Of a DNA stretch of 64,000 bases, positions 44,901 through 51,762 are shown one piece after another. Under the pieces are notes generated by a model. That model did no database searches, had not been told where the DNA came from, and saw only the letters and a program-made list of their open reading frames with translations. Source of the DNA: Desulfopila sp. IMCC35008 (GTDB taxonomy: Bacteria; Desulfobacterota; Desulfobulbia; Desulfobulbales; Desulfocapsaceae). The stretch is taken from NCBI RefSeq assembly GCF_010646885.2, contig NZ_CP050700.1:3870501-3934500 (forward strand), given 5' to 3'. Numbering within the stretch: position 1 is the stretch's first letter; each line of letters opens with the position of its first letter. Position numbers and translations under genes: made by a program.

Positions 44901-45019
44901 ACGTCAGGTGTTAACTGCACCGGCAGTTTCTTCAGGCCGATAGCACCAAAAATGAGCACCAGGATCACACCCACCGCCACCGTTACCGGTTTCTTTAATG
45001 CATATTCGACAATATCCAT
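41906..45019 (-). CDS. RND-family efflux pump inner-membrane transporter
   Basis: The 1037-residue proton-driven pump has 12 membrane helices and two large periplasmic loops. It opens with VEYALKKPVTVAVGVILVL and LPVQLTPDVETPQITVQTTW. Helix 4 has SLAGISFAVGMLVDNSIVVLENI, including the conserved proton-relay acidic residue, and the second half ends with GFIILIGTVVNNAILIVHQ and TRIRPIFMSATTSLLAMTPL. The sequence belongs to the HAE-type multidrug branch rather than the metal branch, as far as motifs show. Its start overlaps the adaptor stop by one base. Confidence 0.95.
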   Translation of the reverse strand: MDIVEYALKKPVTVAVGVILVLIFGAIGLKKLPVQLTPDVETPQITVQTTWGGATPYEIEKDIIEKQEEALKGLQGLTKMESASYNNFGEVTLSFQLGTKLDDALLRVSNKLNEVSGYPDSAKKPVIEAAGANSSPVIWMMVKTKDQNPNPINTYRTYFENNVRQHLERVEGVGSLLIFGGTEAELHVTLNMAEMARNNITINQISAAIQNANSTISAGVLGIGRKNYRIRTIGQFQKPEDVLGVVVFDDGLKRVYLRDIANVTPGFDKESGGVYHNGVQGIVIGVRKEPGANVISMTERVEEAVEKLNDGLLAEQQIYIKMVYDQRPYINTAIDLVKQNVAVGGALAILVLLTFLRSVRSTLTTAIAIPVSVTGSFIFLWIAGRSLNVVSLAGISFAVGMLVDNSIVVLENIDRHRKMGKPAFKAALEGAKEVWGAVFASTATTVAVFLPVIFMQEEAGQLFRDIAIAITFSIMLSLLVSITVIPTLINLLYRKRAVKEKTGLQKSFIGPVFAGGLMWFSNLCLKNVFTRIITVVVFTALSVGLIYKLKPSAEYLPQGNRNLIINILIPPPGYSVEKLKEIGTYIYSESKPYFDEDGKDGYPQIKQMFYVGADRLTLFGGISTHETRGAELIPLFSRIMNAIPGFYGVSLQAGIFESGLGQGRTVEVNISGEDIDQIAGSAMMLYGAISQAIPGSQVRPVPSFETSYPEIRIVPNKEKLAANGLNEKDLGVYVDILMDGRKVDDFRPEGVKQMDLVVKGLDALYDTPEKILKATLVNSYGDLIKVGDVAELVYSQGMPQINHLERKRTITLQVTPPKTVPIQEAMGTIENSLIQPMKNEGKLTGLELTIGGNADKLVETGEALKWNLLLALLITYLLMAALFENFLYPLIILFSVPMAAAGGFVGLVLVNRFVAPQGFDVLAMLGFIILIGTVVNNAILIVHQSLNNVRYHAMVGIDAVSDAVRTRIRPIFMSATTSLLAMTPLVLSTGSGSELYRGLGSILLGGLALSTVLTLFVIPALLAFVIGFERSRIDEKS

Positions 45020-46095
45020 TATTCCTCCCCGGCAACGGCTATCGGCTGGTCGGGGCGCAAACGCTCATTACCTTCCGTCACAACCGACATACCTGCCACA
45101 ATGTATGGATTATCCACGGCCACACTCGTTCCCATAAATGTAACGATATTAACCGGTAGGATGGCAGCCTTTCCTTCTTTCGCCGTATAGACGAAATCCT
45201 TCCCCTGGAACTTGATAACTGCCGCCCGCGGCAATACCCGCAAGGTCTGTTTCGGACCGGCAGGAACATGGACGGTTGCCGACATGTTCTGTGCCACCAG
45301 TGGCTGAGGCTCAATCTTTATTTTGAGAAAGATATTCTTGGTTTTCACATCAGCCACAGGATCAATATCAATAACTTCGCCGGTAATTTCCCTGCCAAAA
45401 GCAGTGATCGTGACAGGCACAGCCGACCCCATCTCAATAAACTGCAGCAGATTCTCGGCGATAGGTGCCCGCACATACACATCGTCGCTGGAGCCAAGAC
45501 TCACCAGCTGTTTCCCTTGTTGTACCCAGGCACCGGAATCCACATCCTTGCTCAGGATAATACCGGCAAAAGGTGCCGAAATAGCTGATCTTTTCTTCTG
45601 TATCAGTAACTTTTTCAGACTATTCTGGTTGGCCTGTTTTTCCTTCTGAGCATCCTGGTAGGCGTAGAGTGCATCGTCAAAATCCTTTTCACTGACTCCC
45701 GCCTTATTATACAGTTTCTCCAGTCGTTCGAAATTCTTCTTCGTATTCTGGATGCGCAGCTCCGCCTGTTCAATTCGGGTCCTGGTCAGGGCTATCTCCT
45801 GACCCAGGATTTCCGTATTTAACAACACCAGTGTATCACCCTTTTTCACATGATCACCCTGGTTTACCTTGATGCTTTCCACCAATCCGGCAACCTCAGT
45901 TGAAATATCGCTCACTCGTTCATAATAAAGCACACCGATTACCGAACGATTCTGAGCCACTTCCTGTTCCGTCACCTTGGCCATCACCACCCGGGCAGGA
46001 GGCGGACCATCAGCAGCAATTACAGATACGACATCTGTCAGCAACAGTGCCACAACAGACACACAGCTTATCCCCATTATCTTTATCGCTCTCAC
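45019..46095 (-). CDS. RND periplasmic adaptor (membrane fusion protein)
   Basis: The 358-residue protein has a signal peptide and the adaptor plan: a lipoyl half with GLVESIKVNQGDHVKKGDTL, an alpha-helical hairpin (about 95-165), the second lipoyl half with SAPFAGIILSKDVDSGAWVQQG, and a beta-barrel/membrane-proximal domain. It bridges pump and TolC-type channel. Its start overlaps the MarR stop by four bases (ATGA), so all four genes of the marR-adaptor-pump-channel unit are chained by overlaps. Confidence 0.94.
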   Translation of the reverse strand: MRAIKIMGISCVSVVALLLTDVVSVIAADGPPPARVVMAKVTEQEVAQNRSVIGVLYYERVSDISTEVAGLVESIKVNQGDHVKKGDTLVLLNTEILGQEIALTRTRIEQAELRIQNTKKNFERLEKLYNKAGVSEKDFDDALYAYQDAQKEKQANQNSLKKLLIQKKRSAISAPFAGIILSKDVDSGAWVQQGKQLVSLGSSDDVYVRAPIAENLLQFIEMGSAVPVTITAFGREITGEVIDIDPVADVKTKNIFLKIKIEPQPLVAQNMSATVHVPAGPKQTLRVLPRAAVIKFQGKDFVYTAKEGKAAILPVNIVTFMGTSVAVDNPYIVAGMSVVTEGNERLRPDQPIAVAGEE

Positions 46096-46547
46096 TCTTG
46101 TGTTCCCCCGTCATTGTTGTAACTATCAAGATTCTTTAACACCTGGAGCAGACTATTGCGCATAATCGCCAGATTTCCTGCCGGTATTCCTTTTGTTACC
46201 TGCTCTTCCAGATCGGCCAGCTCAATCAGGAGCTTATCCATCAGGTCCCTCCCGGCATTGGTGAGATATACAAGACTTGACCGTCGGTCGTTTGGATTAT
46301 CCCTTCTTTCCAGGTAATCCTTTTTCTCTAACCGGTCCAGGATCCTGGTTATATTCGCAGGACTTTTCGACACGGCCTCACCCACCACGCTCTGCGGCAA
46401 ACCTCCGTTCATGGAAAGGTTCTTCAATACCTGAAACTGCTCTGCCGTCAACCCATAGGGGCGAAGCCGGCTTTCCAGGTATTTTTTCAAGGCCATGGTA
46501 CCCATATACATAAGGCGACCGATACTGTCTGAATGACACTGCTGCAT
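46092..46547 (-). CDS. MarR-family transcriptional regulator
   Basis: The 151-residue winged-helix protein has the MarR core: LRPYGLTAEQFQVLKNLSMN, the recognition region GEAVSKSPANITRILDRLEKK, and the wing DYLERRDNPNDRRSSLVYLT with the conserved DxR. It is first in the efflux operon and overlaps the adaptor gene, so it is the likely local repressor, relieved by a small molecule. The ATG 46547 has GAGGGTGAA upstream. Confidence 0.92.
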   Translation of the reverse strand: MQQCHSDSIGRLMYMGTMALKKYLESRLRPYGLTAEQFQVLKNLSMNGGLPQSVVGEAVSKSPANITRILDRLEKKDYLERRDNPNDRRSSLVYLTNAGRDLMDKLLIELADLEEQVTKGIPAGNLAIMRNSLLQVLKNLDSYNNDGGTQE

Positions 46548-46769
46548 ATTTCACCCTCTCACAGGGGTGCGAATCGAGAATACTCACCGCCCCCAAATTT
46601 TTTATTTGACACGGCAATTATCTACACGTGAAATTTTCCACTGTCAATCATTTATCGTCACTGGCAACATTTTTCCTGTTCACCATGGACAGCCTGTGAT
46701 ATCGTATGTATCATTCTTATCTTGAAAACGGGTTTTCTCATTCCTATCCAATACATAACAGGAGACATT

Positions 46770-47354
46770 ATGAAACGCCTGGCACGAATTCTTCCTGTCA
46801 TACTTTCGCTCGTTCTGCTCTCTGGCTGCGGCTATAATTCCTTACAAACGAAAGAAGAAGCTGTTTTCAAAGCCTGGGCTGATATTGAGGCAGCCCTCCA
46901 GAGGCGGGGTGATCTTATCCCCAACCTTGTCGAAACCGTGAAAGGATACGCAAGCCATGAAAAAGAGACTCTGGAAGCGGTCGTCAATGCCCGTTCCAAG
47001 GCGACATCAGTAACCATGGATGCAGAGAGTTTAAGTGATCCTGCCATGATGAGTCAGTTCCAGGCAGCCCAGGGAGGACTGAGCTCTGCCCTCTCACGTT
47101 TGATGGTTGTAGTGGAAAGGTACCCGGATCTCAAGGCCAACCAGAACTTCCTTGATCTGCAGAATCAGCTGGAAGGAACCGAGAATCGTATAAACGTCGC
47201 ACGTCAGCGGTACAATGCAGTGGTCAGTGACTTCAATGGTTCGATACGGAAAATACCTGAAAAGTTCACCAATGACTTTATCCTCCACCTCGAAAAGAAA
47301 GAATATTTCAAGGCGGATGAAGCGGCAAAAGAAGTACCGAAGGTAAAATTTTAA
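46770..47354 (+). CDS. LemA-family lipoprotein
   Basis: The 194-residue protein is a helical LemA-family member. The frame is open from 46722, but the ATG at 46770 has CAGGAGA upstream and begins a signal with lipobox LLSGCGYN. Then come the LemA signatures: [57 protein letters not shown] and [13 protein letters not shown]. It is the first of a three-gene set with two TPM-domain proteins, a pairing seen often; the joint function is not settled. A plausible promoter (TTGACA at 46606, TGAAAT 17 bases later) lies upstream. Confidence 0.9.
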   Translation: MKRLARILPVILSLVLLSGCGYNSLQTKEEAVFKAWADIEAALQRRGDLIPNLVETVKGYASHEKETLEAVVNARSKATSVTMDAESLSDPAMMSQFQAAQGGLSSALSRLMVVVERYPDLKANQNFLDLQNQLEGTENRINVARQRYNAVVSDFNGSIRKIPEKFTNDFILHLEKKEYFKADEAAKEVPKVKF

Positions 47355-47372
47355 GCGTCCATAAGTGCTCCC

Positions 47373-48257
47373 ATGAACAGATCCCCATATCGCCGTGTGG
47401 CCAAATGCCTCCTTGTCCTCTGCACTCTGCTGTTGGTCTTTACGGAACAAATCTACGCCCTCGATGTTCCCAAGCTTAAAGGCAGAGTCAATGACTATGC
47501 AGGGATGCTTTCGTCCGCCACATCGCAGCAACTCGAAGGATCGCTTGCCGCTTTTGAGAGCGAACAATCAACCCAGCTAGTGGTCCTGACCATTCCTTCT
47601 CTTGAAAACGAATCCCTTGAGGAATATTCAATCCGTGTTGCAGAACAGTGGAGAATAGGACAACAGGGATTAGATAACGGGGCCATCCTGCTGGTGGCGA
47701 GAAACGAGAGAAAAATCCGTATAGAAGTTGGTTATGGACTTGAGGGAAGCCTCACTGATCTTACAGCTGGACGAATCATCCGCAACGTCATCGTTCCTGA
47801 GTTCAAAAAGGGTGATTTTGATGGAGGTATTCTGGCCGGAGTCACAGCAATGATGGATGCGGTTCGGGGAGAGTTCAGCGCTGCGAACCTCGACAGCTCA
47901 TCCGGAACCGAATCGGATACAGAAGGGTTCTTCATCATCATTCTGGGGCTGCTCTTCGTCATCGGCAAGATATTTGGTCGCAACAAGTTTCTTGCCGCCG
48001 GGGTCGGCGGGGTCGTTGCGTCCGCGCTCGGTTTTTTCGTGCTCGGCCCCCGCTGGCTGGTCATCATGCTGCTCTTTCCAATTGGTGCTATCGGCGGGTT
48101 TGTAGCCTCCTCTTTTGCCTCAAGCCTGACTCGTTCCAGCACAGGAAGAAGCGGTCATAGCGGTGGCTCCTGGGGATCCGGCGGTAGTTTTGGCGGCGGA
48201 GGATTCAGTGGTGGCGGTGGCGGTTTTGGTGGCGGTGGTGCCTCGGGAGGATGGTAA
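47373..48257 (+). CDS. TPM-domain (YgcG-type) membrane protein with Gly-rich tail
   Basis: The 294-residue protein has a signal peptide, a periplasmic TPM domain (about 32-160: GRVNDYAGMLSSATSQQLE, STQLVVLTIPSLENESLEEY, RIGQQGLDNGAILLVARNERKIRIEVGYGLEG), two hydrophobic helices (about 187-235) and a C-terminus of nearly pure Gly/Ser (SFGGGGFSGGGGGFGGGGAS). This is the YgcG layout. The Gly-rich tail is a common but unexplained feature of the family. It starts 18 bases after lemA and overlaps the next gene's open frame. Confidence 0.9.
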   Translation: MNRSPYRRVAKCLLVLCTLLLVFTEQIYALDVPKLKGRVNDYAGMLSSATSQQLEGSLAAFESEQSTQLVVLTIPSLENESLEEYSIRVAEQWRIGQQGLDNGAILLVARNERKIRIEVGYGLEGSLTDLTAGRIIRNVIVPEFKKGDFDGGILAGVTAMMDAVRGEFSAANLDSSSGTESDTEGFFIIILGLLFVIGKIFGRNKFLAAGVGGVVASALGFFVLGPRWLVIMLLFPIGAIGGFVASSFASSLTRSSTGRSGHSGGSWGSGGSFGGGGFSGGGGGFGGGGASGGW

Positions 48258-48262
48258 GGGAT

Positions 48263-48913
48263 ATGAAAAATCTGGCTAAAAAGTTCCTGACAGAAGAAGA
48301 ACAACAAAAAATCACCGAAACGGTTCAGCGCATGGAGAAACTGACTTCAGGCGAGATAGTCCCGATGGTCGTTTCCACCAGTCACGATTATCCTGTTGCA
48401 AAAGCAATCGGTGCCGGCCTCCTGACCTTACCCCTTGCCCTGCTGCTCACATCAATCACAGGATCTTACCTCTGGCTCGGCCCCCAGAACATGTGGCTCT
48501 TTCTCGCCTACGCATCCATCTTTTATTTTCCCTTGTACAAACTGGTAGGCTCCAATCCTCCAATTATGCGGTTGTTTCTGCTGGCGAGGCAGGTTGAGGA
48601 AGAGGTCGAGGAAGCGGCTGTCAGTGCGTTTTATAATGAGGGACTTTACCGCACCAGACAGGAAAACGGCATACTGGTCTTTATCTCAGTGCTGGAGAAA
48701 AAGGTTTGGGTTCTTGGTGACAGGGGCATCAACGAGCGGGTTGGCCCAAACGAATGGCAGGATATCATCAAAGAATTATCAGAAGGAATCAGGGATGACC
48801 AGCAGTGTGAAGCAATCTGCAGGTCTATCACTCGAATTGGAAACGTACTCCGCCATCACTTTCCCATACAGGAAGACGATCACGACGAACTACACAATAT
48901 TATTATCAGGTAG
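48263..48913 (+). CDS. second TPM-domain protein, membrane-anchored
   Basis: The 216-residue product (from the ATG at 48263, preceded by TAAGGGAT) has a TPM domain interrupted by two membrane helices: LTSGEIVPMVVSTSHDYPVA, helices at about 46-90, then YRTRQENGILVFISVLEKKVWVLGDRGIN. It follows the YgcG-type gene directly. The frame extends 12 bases further upstream to 48251, which would overlap that gene. It probably acts with LemA and the first TPM protein at the inner membrane. Confidence 0.85.
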   Translation: MKNLAKKFLTEEEQQKITETVQRMEKLTSGEIVPMVVSTSHDYPVAKAIGAGLLTLPLALLLTSITGSYLWLGPQNMWLFLAYASIFYFPLYKLVGSNPPIMRLFLLARQVEEEVEEAAVSAFYNEGLYRTRQENGILVFISVLEKKVWVLGDRGINERVGPNEWQDIIKELSEGIRDDQQCEAICRSITRIGNVLRHHFPIQEDDHDELHNIIIR

Positions 48914-48989
48914 ACAATCCCAGGGCCTGGCCGGAATTCCCTGTTTATGACTCTCTCTTTCTCATCTGTTCAGACGGTGCCAGTTTTGT

Positions 48990-49036
48990 AGTCATTGGCA
49001 CGATGCATAGTCTCCTATGACATCGTGCCAATGACT
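48990..49036. terminator. long bidirectional hairpin between convergent genes
   Basis: A perfect 16-bp inverted repeat (48990-49005 with 49021-49036, AGTCATTGGCACGATG and complement) encloses a further 5-bp inner stem CATAG/CTATG around TCTC, with one bulged A. It lies between the convergent TPM and carboxymuconolactone-decarboxylase-family genes. There is no clean T-run on either side, so termination is plausible by position but not certain. Confidence 0.55.
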
Positions 49037-49078
49037 GATGAAAAAGATGCCGCCATATAGATCAATGAGAGGACCGGG

Positions 49079-49417
49079 TTACTCCCCACACTCCCCTTCA
49101 AGAATATCCCTGCACCACGACATTGCGGCCATGGCTTTCGGGAAGCCACTGGTGGAAATCAGCAACATCAGGCAATGATATATCTCGTCTCTTGTAGCAC
49201 CAGCCTTTAAGGCTCTTCTGGTATGAGAATGTACAGCACCTTCCGACTGGCTGGCCGCCGCCGCAGCCAACTGAATCAGATGGCTAGTCTTTTCATCCAG
49301 AGGGCCTGTATTCCTGATTGTTTTTCCAAGATTCTCCATTGACGTCATAACCTCAGGATATCTCTTGGACACCTCATAATAGGTCCGATTGGGACACTTC
49401 CTGTCTTCTTCAGTCAT
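49079..49417 (-). CDS. carboxymuconolactone-decarboxylase/AhpD-family protein
   Basis: The 112-residue helical protein has the CMD core LDEKTSHLIQLAAAAASQSE, GAVHSHTRRALKAGATRDEIYHCL and STSGFPKAMAAMSW. AhpD proteins use a CxxC before the conserved His; here that position reads SEGAVHSH, so a peroxidase cycle is unlikely through that site. Other Cys residues (KCPN, YHCL, WCRD, EGECGE) lie outside it. Substrate unknown. It is a single gene convergent with the LemA/TPM set. Confidence 0.88.
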   Translation of the reverse strand: MTEEDRKCPNRTYYEVSKRYPEVMTSMENLGKTIRNTGPLDEKTSHLIQLAAAAASQSEGAVHSHTRRALKAGATRDEIYHCLMLLISTSGFPKAMAAMSWCRDILEGECGE

Positions 49418-49902
49418 GTTGCCTCACTAAGGTGTTTTCCCAATTACCCGCCCCATAACAGACAGGTAGTCTTTCTATCGGATTATCATGTCCGACCAAG
49501 AATATCCAGCATTAATCGATGCCGATTCAGGGCTACATGCAACTTCACATTCCTTTCTGAATCAGCTCATTTGCTTCAGTGTGCAACCTGGTCTACAAGT
49601 ACAATATTTAATACTGATCGTTAGAAGCGTGTCGGAGAAGTACCATTCTGGCTCAGATCGTAGCAATTGCAGAAAATTTGACACCGCCAAATAATTGTTA
49701 TTACACGAATAAATTTTCGGCAAATAACGAAGAGACGGGTCAAAAAGGTTTTCTCCGACGTATTCCCAGTTGTTTAATAGGTGAATCAATGTTGTACATC
49801 TGCTATATATAACACATTGCTGGAGTCTACCGTTTGTTTATTGTTTGAAAACCTATCGGGTCATATCGACCTGCACTCAACAATCCTGAGCAGAGGTGTC
49901 TC
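49418..49902. other. 485-base intergenic stretch before ggt
   Basis: No supported gene. It is AT-rich with short chance frames on both strands. A 9-base inverted repeat GTCGGAGAA (about 49629) and TTCTCCGAC (about 49751) are 110 bases apart, which may be coincidental. The ggt promoter should be in the last 100 bases, but no consensus pair stands out. Confidence 0.45.
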
Positions 49903-51639
49903 ATGCGTAAACCAATGTCCTTTTTAACCCGTAGTACAGCGGCAGCTATTCTTGGCGGAACCGTCCTGTTCCTCTGTCAACCAGCCTATTCAGCAGCGAT
50001 TCTGGAGGGTGAGCGGATGCACCCGGTCGAAGCCCGGAATGGTATGGTGGTGACCAGTCATTTCCTGGCGACTCAGTCTGCCCTTGAGGTACTTGAACAG
50101 GGGGGTAACGCGATTGACGCTGCGGTAACAGCGGCTTTCTCCCTGGCGGTTACTCAACCGAGATCAGGAAACATCGGCGGTGGCGGTTTTATGTTACTTT
50201 CATCCGAGCAAAAAGATGAAGTCGTAGCCATTGATTATCGTGAAAAAGCTCCATCAAAAGCAACTTTTGACATGTTTTTAGATGAAAAGGGAGATGCCGA
50301 CTCCAATCGCTCCAGATTCTCCCATCTCGCCGCCGGGGTCCCGGGTACGGTTGCAGGCCTGGCCCTGGCTCTTGAAAAGTACGGGACCATCTCGCTGCAG
50401 CAGGCAATAGCCCCTGCAATCAAGCTGGCAGAAGAAGGCTTTATTGTAACCCCCCGTTTTAGTAAAGGACTTAAGGAGAGGGAAAAACGGTTAAAGAAAT
50501 GGGACTCTTCCACAAAGATATTCTATAAAGCTGACGGCGGATACTATGAACCCGGTGATCTATTCGTCCAAAAAGAACTGGCGGATACCCTGAAACGTAT
50601 CTCTGCCCATGGGATAAAAGAGTTCTATGAAGGGAAAACAGCCGAATTACTGGTGGCTGAGATGAAAAAACATGGTGGGCTGATTTCCATGGATGACATG
50701 AAAAACTACTCACCCGTCATCAGGAAACCTGTGCAGGGAGCATACAGAGGATATGATATCTTTTCCATGTCACCTCCAAGTTCAGGCGGAGCACATGTTG
50801 TGCAGATCCTGAATATTCTGGAAGGGTATGATATCGGAGGCTCTGGCCACAACTCTGCACAGACTATTCACCTCATGGCGGAAGCGATGAAAAGGGCATA
50901 CGCCGATCGTTCCAAATACCTCGGCGATGAAGATTTTGTCCAAGTGCCGCTCAAAGGAATTACTTCTAAAAAATACGCGGATCAGCTCAGGAAAGAAATT
51001 AACCTCGAGAAAGCAACGGCCAGTAAAACCATTGCCCCCGGAGCCCCCCAACCATACGAGTCGAATGAGACCACCCACTTCTCAATCGTCGACAAATATG
51101 GAAATGCAGTCTCCAACACCTATACTATCAACTTCAGTTACGGTTCCGGAATTGTGGTTGATGGTGCCGGTTTCCTGCTTAACAACGAGATGGACGATTT
51201 TTCCTCAAAGCCAGGCGTTCCCAACGCCTATGGTCTTCTCGGTGGAGAGGCAAACAAGGTCGAAGCCAACAAAAGAATGCTCAGCTCAATGTCGCCAACA
51301 ATTGTGAAAAAAGATGGGAAAAATTTTCTGGTGACCGGCAGCCCCGGTGGTTCCCGTATTATTACAACGACCCTGCAGGTCATTATGAACGTCATCGACC
51401 ACGGTTTGAATATCAAAAGCGCCGTGGCCGCACCCCGAATCCACCATCAATGGCTCCCTGATGAAATTCGGATTGAAGAAGGACTAAGCCCGGATACGAT
51501 TCAAGGCCTTGAAGAAAAAGGCCATAAAGTCGTCCGCAAATCGTCCATGGGGGCAATCCAGTCGATCATGGTTAAAGATGGTATGATGTACGGCGGTGCC
51601 GACCCTCGCAGATCAACCGCCTTAGCCGCAGGGATGTAA
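49903..51639 (+). CDS. ggt: gamma-glutamyltranspeptidase
   Basis: Periplasmic Ntn hydrolase that cleaves the gamma-glutamyl bond of glutathione or transfers it to amino acids. The 578-residue precursor has a signal peptide (cleavage near AYS-A). After autocleavage the small subunit starts at Thr390 in NETTHFSIVDKYGNAV, the catalytic nucleophile. Other marks: GGNAIDAAVTAAFSLAVTQP, GNIGGGGFMLL, DYREKAP, PPSSGGAHVVQ, GAGFLLNNEMDDFS and GSPGGSRIITT. Complete. GAGGTG precedes the ATG. Confidence 0.95.
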   Translation: MRKPMSFLTRSTAAAILGGTVLFLCQPAYSAAILEGERMHPVEARNGMVVTSHFLATQSALEVLEQGGNAIDAAVTAAFSLAVTQPRSGNIGGGGFMLLSSEQKDEVVAIDYREKAPSKATFDMFLDEKGDADSNRSRFSHLAAGVPGTVAGLALALEKYGTISLQQAIAPAIKLAEEGFIVTPRFSKGLKEREKRLKKWDSSTKIFYKADGGYYEPGDLFVQKELADTLKRISAHGIKEFYEGKTAELLVAEMKKHGGLISMDDMKNYSPVIRKPVQGAYRGYDIFSMSPPSSGGAHVVQILNILEGYDIGGSGHNSAQTIHLMAEAMKRAYADRSKYLGDEDFVQVPLKGITSKKYADQLRKEINLEKATASKTIAPGAPQPYESNETTHFSIVDKYGNAVSNTYTINFSYGSGIVVDGAGFLLNNEMDDFSSKPGVPNAYGLLGGEANKVEANKRMLSSMSPTIVKKDGKNFLVTGSPGGSRIITTTLQVIMNVIDHGLNIKSAVAAPRIHHQWLPDEIRIEEGLSPDTIQGLEEKGHKVVRKSSMGAIQSIMVKDGMMYGGADPRRSTALAAGM

Positions 51640-51662
51640 TTACCCCAGAGGCACATATGGGA

Positions 51663-51697
51663 GCCTTCCCGGTTGTGGCTGAGACAACCGGGAAGGC
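51663..51697. terminator. hairpin between ggt and the HerA-like gene
   Basis: A perfect 14-bp stem (GCCTTCCCGGTTGT / ACAACCGGGAAGGC) with a 7-base loop, 24 bases after the ggt stop and between two convergent genes. No T-run follows on either strand. The position suggests transcription termination for ggt; the lack of a U-tract leaves it uncertain. Confidence 0.5.
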
Positions 51698-51762
51698 CGG
51701 ACGGTTCCCAGGAGATATTGCAGGCCTCCTCTTTTTCATTCAGACGCAGGGGTATCTCGACC

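Noticed and set aside
49562..49789. 75-residue minus-strand frame in the gap before ggt
   Set aside because: No ribosome binding site and no family resemblance; unsupported by neighbours.
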